From Candidatus Woesearchaeota archaeon (GTDB lineage Archaea; Nanoarchaeota; Nanoarchaeia; Woesearchaeales; JAGVZT01): 9,238 bases of DNA. This document shows, in pieces, positions 1 to 6,185 of this stretch. Positions within the stretch are counted from its first letter, which is position 1. The number at the start of each line of letters is the position of its first letter. The stretch covers positions 1 through 9,238 of the forward strand of contig JAFCGF010000063.1 in NCBI GenBank assembly GCA_017608295.1, written 5' to 3'. The notes beneath the pieces were generated by a model. It was not told the DNA's origin and made no database searches. It saw only the letters and a program-made list of their open reading frames with translations. The position numbers were made by a program, and so were the translations under genes.

Positions 1-1535
1 GAGACCGTTACGTTGATTGTCTTCTTGCGGCGGAGGAAGAGGATAATTATTATGAGTAGAATTATTGGGATTAGGATGTATGGAATTGCATCAACAGTAG
101 TCACAGCAGGTGGTGGGGGTGGAACATAAGGCGCTTCCTCTATTTCAACTTCAAACGAGTAGTAATTGTTGTTCTCATTTGTTTCAACAATAACATCATC
201 AGAATCTGCCACAAATCTTAACAGATGAGTTCCAGTATCTGGCTGAGACCAATCAAATCTTATTAATGCTGAAGAACCACTTTCCAGTGAGAATACTGAT
301 TGTCTTGAAACAGAGGTATTATAATCGAACATTTCAACAATGAATTCAGTGTTAACAATATCTCCCCTTCCAGCATTCTGAACACTGATAAATATAGATG
401 TGGCATTTGTATTGAACATTGTCTCATTAACTGGATTTATTGGAGAGAAAACAAAGCTGGACTCGGTAATAACCAAATCTGAAGCTGTAGAGGGATACAC
501 CCAGAAGTCACGTATGCCAGATTCGCCAGAGTAAGGTGTGCCTGTTTCATTGTTGTAAGATGTTACCCAGTATACAATCTTTGATCCTTCAGCATAACTT
601 GAATTATCTATTAATAACATATAAGTTCCTGTTGGTGGATCATAGGTCATTAGGCCGGTTTGCTCTGCACCTGCATTAATTGTGTAATGGGCAGTGCATT
701 GTGTAAGGCCATCATAGCTGTCATAGACAATAGCATAAATTGTTGCGTCATAATCTGCATACACAATAACTGGGCTGTGCCATATCCCTATGATGTCTGC
801 TGGTGTTGGGAGCCTGAATTCTAGATTCTTTTCATCAATCAATGTGCCGTCATTTTCAGTGAGAGTGAAATTCACATTATAATAAACACCCAGCTGAAGG
901 GGCTGATTCCATGAAACATTAGAAGAATATGATTGAGTATCGTTTAATCCTATTATATCAACAACATATTTTTCGATTTCAACACCGCTAAGAGTAAGGT
1001 TGTAGGTGACATTTCCGGTGAATGTGGTTCCTCTCCCATTAATCACTTCGCTTAAAGCACCGGTGTCATTAGCATAAACATTTAGGAAATAAATTTTTGA
1101 TGGAACATTTACAGAAGTTCCTATTGCAGCAGAAACGCTAGCTGGCGCAATAGCTCCTCCACTTTGATCCTCCACAGATATAGAACCGGTTGCTATAATT
1201 TCGCCTCTGTATATATCAGGTGCTGTTGATGGAAAATTTATTGTGAATCCAATAGTTCGCTGCTCTGATGGATATAAATCAAAAGTATTTTGATCCGACC
1301 ATTCCAGCCAAGAAGATATCTCACCTAGTACTGTGAGGGATACTGACAATGAGCCTTGTGATTCAGAACTTAGCCCCACAACCACATAACCTGAATAATT
1401 TTGAGCAGAGTATGAATCCCCTTGGAAATGAACATCACCAGTTATGTAAATGGAATATGAAGCTGAAGCTTTTGGGCCTGGTAATATCAAAGCAAGGAGC
1501 ATGATGGATATAATTAGAGGTGTAAGGCGTTTCAT
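1..1535 (-). CDS. Membrane-anchored surface protein with CARDB domain (3' end outside window)
   Basis: The frame is open for 511 codons from ATG at 1535 to the window edge with no stop, so the gene is partial. The start has GGTGA four bases upstream. Residues 1-25 form a signal peptide (basic MKR, hydrophobic core, cleavage probably after KASA). About 125-240 is a beta-rich region I do not recognise. About 246-345 resembles an Ig-like surface repeat. About 353-467 matches CARDB (PF07705): it begins DLVIT, has an SPINPV turn and ends in the acidic, Asn-rich VETNENNN signature. A five-proline linker (472-476) precedes a membrane helix (about 484-501) ending in RRKK, giving an outside-facing protein with a cytoplasmic tail. 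Twelve N-X-S/T sequons precede the helix. The family suggests adhesion or an S-layer-associated role. The exact function is unknown, and the remaining tail may be short. Confidence 0.88.
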   Translation of the reverse strand, partial: MKRLTPLIISIMLLALILPGPKASASYSIYITGDVHFQGDSYSAQNYSGYVVVGLSSESQGSLSVSLTVLGEISSWLEWSDQNTFDLYPSEQRTIGFTINFPSTAPDIYRGEIIATGSISVEDQSGGAIAPASVSAAIGTSVNVPSKIYFLNVYANDTGALSEVINGRGTTFTGNVTYNLTLSGVEIEKYVVDIIGLNDTQSYSSNVSWNQPLQLGVYYNVNFTLTENDGTLIDEKNLEFRLPTPADIIGIWHSPVIVYADYDATIYAIVYDSYDGLTQCTAHYTINAGAEQTGLMTYDPPTGTYMLLIDNSSYAEGSKIVYWVTSYNNETGTPYSGESGIRDFWVYPSTASDLVITESSFVFSPINPVNETMFNTNATSIFISVQNAGRGDIVNTEFIVEMFDYNTSVSRQSVFSLESGSSALIRFDWSQPDTGTHLLRFVADSDDVIVETNENNNYYSFEVEIEEAPYVPPPPPAVTTVDAIPYILIPIILLIIIILFLRRKKTINVTV

Positions 1536-1590
1536 TGATTCACCAAAATAGCATCTGAGTATTAATTAATTATGCTTATAAAATTTAAGA
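1536..1590 (-). promoter_or_regulatory. TATA-type promoter and ribosome-binding site of the CARDB protein gene
   Basis: On the minus strand TTTTATAAG occupies 1583-1575, preceded by an A-rich BRE-like stretch. Counting about 25 bases from the box puts the transcript start near 1554, giving a leader of roughly 19 bases. The leader contains GGTGA at 1544-1540, four bases before the ATG, which matches the archaeal anti-Shine-Dalgarno sequence. The start site is inferred from spacing only. Confidence 0.55.
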
Positions 1591-1630
1591 AAAATAAATA
1601 GAAAAGGAGAATAGGGAACTAGCCCTATTC
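1573..1630 (-). terminator. Hairpin plus T-rich tract at the end of the secreted-protein gene
   Basis: GAATAGGG (1609-1616) and CCCTATTC (1623-1630) form a perfect 8-bp stem with a 6-base loop. The stem includes the TAG stop (1627-1625) of the leftward gene. Reading leftward, the sequence after the stem is T-rich (CCTTTTC, then ATTTATTTTTC) down to about 1590. Archaeal termination relies mainly on oligo-T, so the T tract may matter more than the stem. The same T tract lies just ahead of the TATA box of the next gene. Confidence 0.55.
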
Positions 1631-2563
1631 ATTTTTTACTTGTATCCAAATATCTACACCATCATAGGTTAAATCTTTGGTTATTCCAACAGGGAACACC
1701 AGGGTCATGTAATGGGTTAGATTACCCTCATATACTAAATTAAGAGTTGTATGCCAACTTGTGTTCGTACCAGGTGAAGCAGTAGCATTTGGTACTGAAA
1801 CAAATGTTCCAGATTCTTGCCTTACTGCAAGTTCCGGGTCACCCCAAGTTGCACCACCTAATGCACTGAGGAAACCGGTATAGCTTGCGTTCAACTCGTA
1901 TCCATCGTTTGAAGTGACCTCTGTGTAGAATGTTACTGACTGTGTGCTCTGTGCAGTTCCTGTCCACCTGAAAGCGGTAACGCCATCATTGCCTGTGACT
2001 GCAATTTCAGAGAAAGGACCCATAGCAAATGCGAGTTGTGAAGTGCCAGTACTATCAGACATATCAGTTGACTCGGCTATAAAGTACCATGTTAGAGCTG
2101 AATTAGTGTCCTGAGCGGTCTTGTTCAAAATGAACGCATAACTGTATGATATATTGTATAAATCTTCCACAATCCTGTCACAATCAACCTCCTTTAGATA
2201 TTCGTTTGGTGCCGCAACTGTTGGCTTCAACAGTAACCAGGCACTAGTCCCTTCTGTATAGTTTGCTTCATAATGTTGAGATGGGTTGTCAGTTAAGAAG
2301 TAGTTAAAAGTGAGGGTAATCTTAGAATCTTTGATATCTGCTATTCCATCTGCATCATATACTGTGAAATTATAATAAAACTCTACAAACGGAACTGTTG
2401 TTGCTACTGAACTCCAAGCAGTATTATTGATTGATTGGCGCACTATTTCTGGTGTTGAATTTCCAACATCAATATTTATTGGTAGGTTATCTGCATTCAC
2501 TACACTGACACATATGCCGAACGTCAGGCATAAAGATAATATTATTGGTAAAATTTTTTTCAT
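1625..2563 (-). CDS. Secreted sequon-rich protein of unknown family
   Basis: I do not recognise the family. From ATG at 2563 the product has 312 residues. A GTG at 2572 could add three codons, but GGAGTGA is correctly spaced for the ATG and overlaps the GTG, so the ATG is preferred. Residues 1-24 are a signal peptide (MKK, hydrophobic core, likely cleavage after VVNA). No C-terminal membrane helix is present, so the mature protein of about 288 residues should be released or held by the cell surface. An early section (YDADGIADIKDSKITLTF) resembles an Ig-like or cadherin-like beta fold. The rest is rich in Thr, Ser, Asn and aromatics, as in archaeal surface proteins. Ten N-X-S/T sequons are present (NST, NNT, NFT, NYT, NIS, NKT, NAS, NAT, NTS, NLT). 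It sits directly upstream of the CARDB gene but with its own promoter and terminator. Confidence 0.85.
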   Translation of the reverse strand: MKKILPIILSLCLTFGICVSVVNADNLPINIDVGNSTPEIVRQSINNTAWSSVATTVPFVEFYYNFTVYDADGIADIKDSKITLTFNYFLTDNPSQHYEANYTEGTSAWLLLKPTVAAPNEYLKEVDCDRIVEDLYNISYSYAFILNKTAQDTNSALTWYFIAESTDMSDSTGTSQLAFAMGPFSEIAVTGNDGVTAFRWTGTAQSTQSVTFYTEVTSNDGYELNASYTGFLSALGGATWGDPELAVRQESGTFVSVPNATASPGTNTSWHTTLNLVYEGNLTHYMTLVFPVGITKDLTYDGVDIWIQVKNE

Positions 2564-2568
2564 ATTTT

Positions 2569-2575
2569 TCACTCC
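2569..2575 (-). promoter_or_regulatory. Ribosome-binding site fixing the start of the secreted-protein gene
   Basis: GGAGTGA on the minus strand ends five bases before ATG 2563; its GGAG core is eight bases away. It overlaps the alternative GTG at 2572, so the GTG would have no properly spaced site. It resembles the archaeal GGAGGTGA consensus with one base missing. Confidence 0.6.
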
Positions 2576-2587
2576 CTTTCCTAGATA

Positions 2588-2629
2588 TTAAGCCACATTA
2601 ATGGCTAAACTACTGCTCCAGATATAAAT
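2588..2629 (-). promoter_or_regulatory. TATA-type promoter with inverted repeat at the predicted transcript start
   Basis: The minus strand carries ATTTATAT at 2629-2622 in a longer AT-only stretch. The expected transcript start is near 2600. An imperfect inverted repeat, TTAAGCCA (2588-2595) and TGGCTAAA (2602-2609), seven of eight pairs with a 6-base spacer, straddles that point. It could be an operator bound by a repressor or a hairpin in the 5' leader. The promoter call rests on composition and spacing; the regulatory role of the repeat is inference. Confidence 0.45.
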
Positions 2630-2699
2630 ATAATATAATTTAAAGTTTTCCCATGTCAAATAGTTTGTTAATGATGCTTCCAGAATATCTGATCATAGG

Positions 2700-3773
2700 C
2701 TATAACGCAAGTAAAGAATTTTCACCTATTACAAGCTTAACTCCCTTTGGAATTTTGTCTTCTTCAGAAACTATCAATGAGCCCTTTCCAATCAAGCTAT
2801 TAATAATTTTTTTATTACATTCGATTTTTGAATCGCCAATAATTATACTTGATTCTATCTCTACTTTGGATATTGAAGTGTTATCACCAATGGATGTGTA
2901 TGGCCCAATATATGTTTTTGAACCTATTTCACAATTTTCACCAATGATAACAGGCCCCCTGATAACTGCCCCAGGCCTTACAATAGTACCTTTTCCGATA
3001 GAAAACCGGCCATTAATCTTGGCTCCAACTTCAATCTGACCTTGATTTTGAGACTCCAAATCTTCCAATATCAAGTGATTTGCTTCCAGAATATCTTCAG
3101 GTTTTCCGGTGTCTTTCCACCAGCCGGTAACTACATAAGCCTTGATTGAGCCACTTTGTATTCTTAGATTATCTATGGCTTCTGTAATCTCAAATTCATT
3201 TCGCCATGATGGCTTCAGAGAATCTATAATAGGAAATATAGAATTTCTGAACATGTAAATTCCAACAAGAGCAAGATTACTCTTGGGTTTTTTGGGCTTT
3301 TCTTCAAGGTCTATTATGTTTCCCTCTTCATTAAGAACTGCTACACCAAACCTCTCTGGGTTGACCACTTCTGAAAGAGCTATCTGCGCTTCGAAATTAC
3401 CCTCAAGAAAATCCTCGACCATTGAACCAATACCTCCCTTTAGAACATTATCTCCCAGATAGACAACAAATGGTTCATCGCCCATGAAATCCCTTGCACA
3501 CCCTACGGCATGAGCTATGCCTTTTGGCTCCCCTTGAACTATGTATGTAATATTCACACCATGCTCGGAACCGTCACCCAATAATTCTCTAACTTTTTCA
3601 GGCATGTTCTCTCCCAATATCACTCCGATATCCTTGATTCCGGCATTTCTGATATCTTCCAGACAGTATAGGATGTTCGGTTTGTTCGCAATGGGTATGA
3701 GCTGCTTTGGGCCAGTATGCGTAAGTGGACGTAATCCTGTACCTGAGCCACCTGCTAAGATAAGACCTTTCAT
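2700..3773 (-). CDS. rmlA: Glucose-1-phosphate thymidylyltransferase, long form (dTDP-glucose synthesis)
   Basis: RmlA joins dTTP and glucose-1-phosphate to dTDP-glucose plus pyrophosphate, the first step towards dTDP-rhamnose. The 357 residues hold an N-terminal nucleotidyltransferase domain (about 1-235) and a C-terminal left-handed beta-helix of hexapeptide repeats (about 245-335), as in the long RmlA/StrD type. Visible motifs are LAGGSGTGLRPLT (6-18), PKQLIPIANKP with Lys23, QGEPKGIAHAV (80-90), LGDN with metal ligand Asp108, RFGVA, EKP, EFEITEAI and WWKDTGKPEDILEAN with metal ligand Asp221. The signature GxGTRL reads GSGTGL: residue 13 is Gly where the family has a nearly invariant Arg. 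The gene is otherwise intact. Its ATG overlaps the rmlD stop as ATGA, with GGAGG inside the rmlD end, so the two are translationally coupled. The substrate is inferred from neighbours as well as motifs. Confidence 0.93.
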   Translation of the reverse strand: MKGLILAGGSGTGLRPLTHTGPKQLIPIANKPNILYCLEDIRNAGIKDIGVILGENMPEKVRELLGDGSEHGVNITYIVQGEPKGIAHAVGCARDFMGDEPFVVYLGDNVLKGGIGSMVEDFLEGNFEAQIALSEVVNPERFGVAVLNEEGNIIDLEEKPKKPKSNLALVGIYMFRNSIFPIIDSLKPSWRNEFEITEAIDNLRIQSGSIKAYVVTGWWKDTGKPEDILEANHLILEDLESQNQGQIEVGAKINGRFSIGKGTIVRPGAVIRGPVIIGENCEIGSKTYIGPYTSIGDNTSISKVEIESSIIIGDSKIECNKKIINSLIGKGSLIVSEEDKIPKGVKLVIGENSLLAL

Positions 3774-4657
3774 TCAATTTCCCTCCTCATGTTTATTAGA
3801 CCTTCATCTAAATTCATCATCTTAATATTTAACCTTTTTTCTAATTTGCCAATGTTTAGGCAGCTATTCCTTGGACGCTTCGCACTACCTTCATACTGTT
3901 CTAATTTTGTTGGCAATAATAGGTTCGCATCAAAATCAAAGGTCTTGGCAATCTTAATACCTGCTTCGTAACGATTTACACAATCACTGCCACATACATT
4001 ATATAAACCAGTCAAGTCATTTTCAAGCATCTTAATGAAGACTTCTGCAGCATTTGCGTTGAATGTCGGGCATACGTACTGGTCTTTGAAGAGTGAAACC
4101 TCTTTTCCATTCTTGAGCCGGTCAATAACCCAATTCACAAAATTCTGTTTTCCAGTAATTGGATTCCAGCCATAGAGTACTGCCACTCGAGATATTACAC
4201 TATTTTTACAGATTTTTCTGATCACATTCTCTCCCTCCAACTTTGTCCTTCCGTATTCATTAATGGGGTTGGGTGTGTCCTCTTCATTATAGCGTCCCTT
4301 TTCACCATCAAAAACATAGTCTGTGGACACATACATTATTTTTGCACCCGCCTTCTCTGCTGCTAAAGCCACATTCCTTGGGCCATCAACATTCAACTTC
4401 CATGCATTTTTGGGCTCATCTTCACATAAATCCACATGGGTCATAGCAGAGGATAGGATTATCCAATCTGGAGAGATTTTTTCTATTAAGGATGTTGTTG
4501 ATTGGGCATCTGTTATGTCTAATTTTACTATTTGGCAGCTTTTATTCTGAAAAATATTATTTACATATGTGCCATATACATCATAATTATCCTTTGATAC
4601 ATGAAGTATTTTATTGCCAAGAAGCCCGCTTGCCCCAATAACCAATAGCCTTTTCAT
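3770..4657 (-). CDS. rmlD: dTDP-4-dehydrorhamnose reductase
   Basis: RmlD uses NAD(P)H to reduce dTDP-4-dehydro-L-rhamnose to dTDP-L-rhamnose, the last step of the pathway. The 295 residues are a full-length extended short-chain dehydrogenase. It has a Rossmann motif GASGLLG (8-14), THVDLCEDEP (73-82), STDYVFDG (111-118), the catalytic Tyr135 and Lys139 in YGRTK, the RmlD-type DQYVCPTF segment (192-199), and RPRNSCLN (261-268) for substrate binding. The ATG at 4657 gives the natural N-terminus MKRLLVIGASG. Only 59 bases separate it from the rmlC start. The likely TATA box at 4690-4683 predicts a transcript start within a few bases of the ATG, so the mRNA is probably leaderless or nearly so. 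It is first gene of the leftward rmlD-rmlA unit. MAT2B-like reductases share the fold, but the rml neighbours make RmlD the clear reading. Confidence 0.93.
   Translation of the reverse strand: MKRLLVIGASGLLGNKILHVSKDNYDVYGTYVNNIFQNKSCQIVKLDITDAQSTTSLIEKISPDWIILSSAMTHVDLCEDEPKNAWKLNVDGPRNVALAAEKAGAKIMYVSTDYVFDGEKGRYNEEDTPNPINEYGRTKLEGENVIRKICKNSVISRVAVLYGWNPITGKQNFVNWVIDRLKNGKEVSLFKDQYVCPTFNANAAEVFIKMLENDLTGLYNVCGSDCVNRYEAGIKIAKTFDFDANLLLPTKLEQYEGSAKRPRNSCLNIGKLEKRLNIKMMNLDEGLINMRREIE
3782..3786 (-). promoter_or_regulatory. Ribosome-binding site of rmlA inside the rmlD end
   Basis: GGAGG on the minus strand, within AGGAGGG, lies eight bases before ATG 3773. It sits inside the last codons of rmlD, and the two genes share ATGA at 3773-3770. 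This is the layout expected for termination-reinitiation coupling, which would keep the two enzymes in step. Confidence 0.7.
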
Positions 4658-4667
4658 ACAAGCATAG

Positions 4668-4690
4668 ATAATACTAAAGGTATTATATGT
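4668..4690. promoter_or_regulatory. Shared divergent promoter and operator-like inverted repeat between rmlD and rmlC
   Basis: ATAATAC (4668-4674) and GTATTAT (4680-4686) form a perfect 7-bp inverted repeat with a 5-base spacer. On the plus strand CTAAAGG followed by TATTATATG (4674-4689) reads like BRE plus TATA and predicts a start near 4709, just ahead of the rmlC ATG at 4717. On the minus strand TTAAA followed by CATATAAT (4690-4683) predicts a start near 4660, next to the rmlD ATG at 4657. One AT-rich box thus seems to serve both directions and overlaps one arm of the repeat, so a protein bound there could switch both operons. The binding role is inference. Confidence 0.55.
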
Positions 4691-4716
4691 TTAATGCCAT
4701 TTCATTATGTGATTTT

Positions 4717-5199
4717 ATGGGACCGATACAACCGATACAAGGAGTTAAGGTAAAGAAACTCAAAGTGATTCCAGATGAAAGGGGCTGGCTAATGGAAATA
4801 TTACGGTGTGATGAGGATATATTTGATAAATTTGGCCAGGTTTATGTCACTACTGCATATCCAGGTGTTGTAAAAGCCTGGCATTATCATAAAAAGCAAA
4901 CTGATAACTTTACTTGTATTCATGGCACCATGAAAGTCGCCCTCTATGATGCTAGGGAGGAATCGCCTACATATGGCAATATAAACGAATTCTTTGTAGG
5001 TGAGAAAAATCATATCCTCATTAGTGTCCCGCCAATGGTATATCATGGCTTCAAAGCGGTTGGTGGTTCTACGGCCTATTTCATAAGTGTCCCAACACTG
5101 CCATACAATTACGACGAGCCAGACGAATATCGCCTGCCACCAGATACTGACAAGATACCTTATGATTGGGTGTTGGACCCAGGGAAGAAACATGGGTGA
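4717..5199 (+). CDS. rmlC: dTDP-4-dehydrorhamnose 3,5-epimerase (RmlC family)
   Basis: RmlC epimerises C3 and C5 of dTDP-4-dehydro-6-deoxyglucose, the third pathway step. From ATG 4717 the product is a 160-residue cupin. Recognisable are PDERGWLMEI (19-28), WHYHKKQTDNF (55-65), VALYDAREESPT (74-85), VPPMVYHGF (104-112, His110) and the late YDEPDEYRLPPD (132-143) with IPYDW. An upstream in-frame ATG at 4687 would add ten residues with no family match and lies within the predicted TATA box, so 4717 is chosen; GTGAT sits just before it. The usual RGLHYQ motif is KAWHYHKK here, and the protein ends soon after IPYDW, where canonical enzymes continue to the Asp paired with the catalytic His. It belongs to a divergent subgroup; its place between rmlD and rmlB supports the assigned role. 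Confidence 0.87.
   Translation: MGPIQPIQGVKVKKLKVIPDERGWLMEILRCDEDIFDKFGQVYVTTAYPGVVKAWHYHKKQTDNFTCIHGTMKVALYDAREESPTYGNINEFFVGEKNHILISVPPMVYHGFKAVGGSTAYFISVPTLPYNYDEPDEYRLPPDTDKIPYDWVLDPGKKHG
5195..5199 (+). promoter_or_regulatory. Ribosome-binding site that sets the rmlB start
   Basis: GGTGA includes the rmlC stop codon TGA (5197-5199) and lies four bases before ATG 5204. The same GGTGA with four-base spacing precedes the CARDB gene at the left end. It favours ATG 5204 over the in-frame ATG at 5192 and the much earlier 5087. Confidence 0.6.
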
Positions 5200-5203
5200 A
5201 ATT

Positions 5204-6157
5204 ATGCGAATTTTAGTGACTGGTGGAATGGGATTTATCGGAAGCAATTTCATAAGACATACTTTACAGAAACATGAGAACTATGAAATCATTAACTATG
5301 ACAAACTCACCTATGCCGGCAATCCTGATAATCTTAAAGATATTGAAAATAATCAAAGATATAAATTCATCAAAGGCGATATTTGCGATAATGTGTTGAT
5401 CCATGAATCTGTGAAAGATGTTGATGCAATCGTGAATTTCGCAGCAGAAACACATGTAGACAGGTCCATTAAAGATGCGGGCGATTTCATCACTACAAAT
5501 GTATATGGCACACATGTACTTTTAGAGGCCACAAGAAAGCATGATATCAAAACATACCTACATATATCCACAGACGAAGTATATGGCAGTATTGAAGAGA
5601 ATTCTTTTAAAGAAACAGATATTCTATATCCGTCTAATCCCTATTCGGCATCAAAAGCAGGCGCGGATTTACTTGTACTTTCTTACTACAATACATACGG
5701 ACTTCAAGGTAAAATTACAAGAAGTTCCAATAACTTCGGCCCTTATCAATACCCTGAAAAGCTTATCCCATCTTTCATATTGAAAGCATTAGGGGATGAA
5801 AAACTACCAATATACGGAACAGGTGAAAATGTTAGAGACTGGATATATGTTGAAGATAATTGCAGAGCATTGGATGCTGTTCTACATGATGGGAAGCCGG
5901 GTGAAATATACAATATCGGAGCCAGCAACGAGAAAACTAATATTGAAATTACAAAAATGATATTGGATAAATTAGAAAAACCAGAGTCATTAATCACATA
6001 TGTAGAAGATAGGGCAGGACATGACTTCAGATATTCATTGGACAGTACAAAAGTTAGAAACTTAGGTTGGCAACCTAAATATGAGTTTGGAAAAGGAATG
6101 GAGAAAACAATCAGTTGGTATGTAGAAAATGAATGGTGGTGGAGCAGTTTTATTTAA
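5204..6157 (+). CDS. rmlB: dTDP-glucose 4,6-dehydratase
   Basis: RmlB converts dTDP-glucose to dTDP-4-dehydro-6-deoxyglucose with bound NAD+, the second pathway step. From ATG 5204 it has 317 residues, normal for the family. It has the NAD motif GGMGFIGSNF (7-16), YDKLTYAGN (32-40), AAETHVDRSI (80-89), the catalytic triplet Thr123-Asp124-Glu125 in STDEVYG, Tyr147 and Lys151 in PYSASK, RSSNNFGPYQYPEKLIP (173-189), GENVRDWIYVED (207-218), and a C-terminal WYVENEWWW. The usual DRPGHD reads DRAGHD (269-274), a mild change. The frame is open back to 5087, but those extra residues overlap rmlC and match nothing; GGTGA before 5204 and the immediate MRILVTGG Rossmann start settle the choice. It follows rmlC after four bases, so the two are coupled. 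Confidence 0.95.
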   Translation: MRILVTGGMGFIGSNFIRHTLQKHENYEIINYDKLTYAGNPDNLKDIENNQRYKFIKGDICDNVLIHESVKDVDAIVNFAAETHVDRSIKDAGDFITTNVYGTHVLLEATRKHDIKTYLHISTDEVYGSIEENSFKETDILYPSNPYSASKAGADLLVLSYYNTYGLQGKITRSSNNFGPYQYPEKLIPSFILKALGDEKLPIYGTGENVRDWIYVEDNCRALDAVLHDGKPGEIYNIGASNEKTNIEITKMILDKLEKPESLITYVEDRAGHDFRYSLDSTKVRNLGWQPKYEFGKGMEKTISWYVENEWWWSSFI

Positions 6158-6185
6158 AAGGCTCTGACTTGGCATGTGATAAAAA

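Noticed and set aside
1..90. Archaeosortase-type C-terminal sorting signal (PGF-CTERM) in the CARDB protein
   Set aside because: There is a membrane helix followed by RRKK, but the preceding segment is a proline run and AVTTVDAIP with no PGF-like motif, and the frame continues past the basic residues to the window edge.
2564..2572. GTG at 2572 as the start of the secreted protein
   Set aside because: The GGAG core overlaps or touches this codon, while it is correctly spaced for the ATG at 2563.
2653..3039. Plus-strand open frame opposite rmlA
   Set aside because: It lies wholly within the rmlA strand-opposite region, has no ribosome-binding site and resembles no protein; rmlA is unambiguous.
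5087..5203. A 39-codon N-terminal extension of RmlB overlapping the end of rmlC
   Set aside because: The extra residues look like an out-of-frame reading of rmlC, and the family N-terminus begins exactly at MRILVTGG with GGTGA placed before ATG 5204.
5192..5203. ATG at 5192 as the rmlB start, overlapping the rmlC stop
   Set aside because: It gives MGEI before MRIL, and the GGTGA element lies inside this extension, so it cannot serve that ATG.
4801..5253. Minus-strand open frame across rmlC and the rmlB start
   Set aside because: It is a shadow of two clear plus-strand enzymes and its translation shows no family features.
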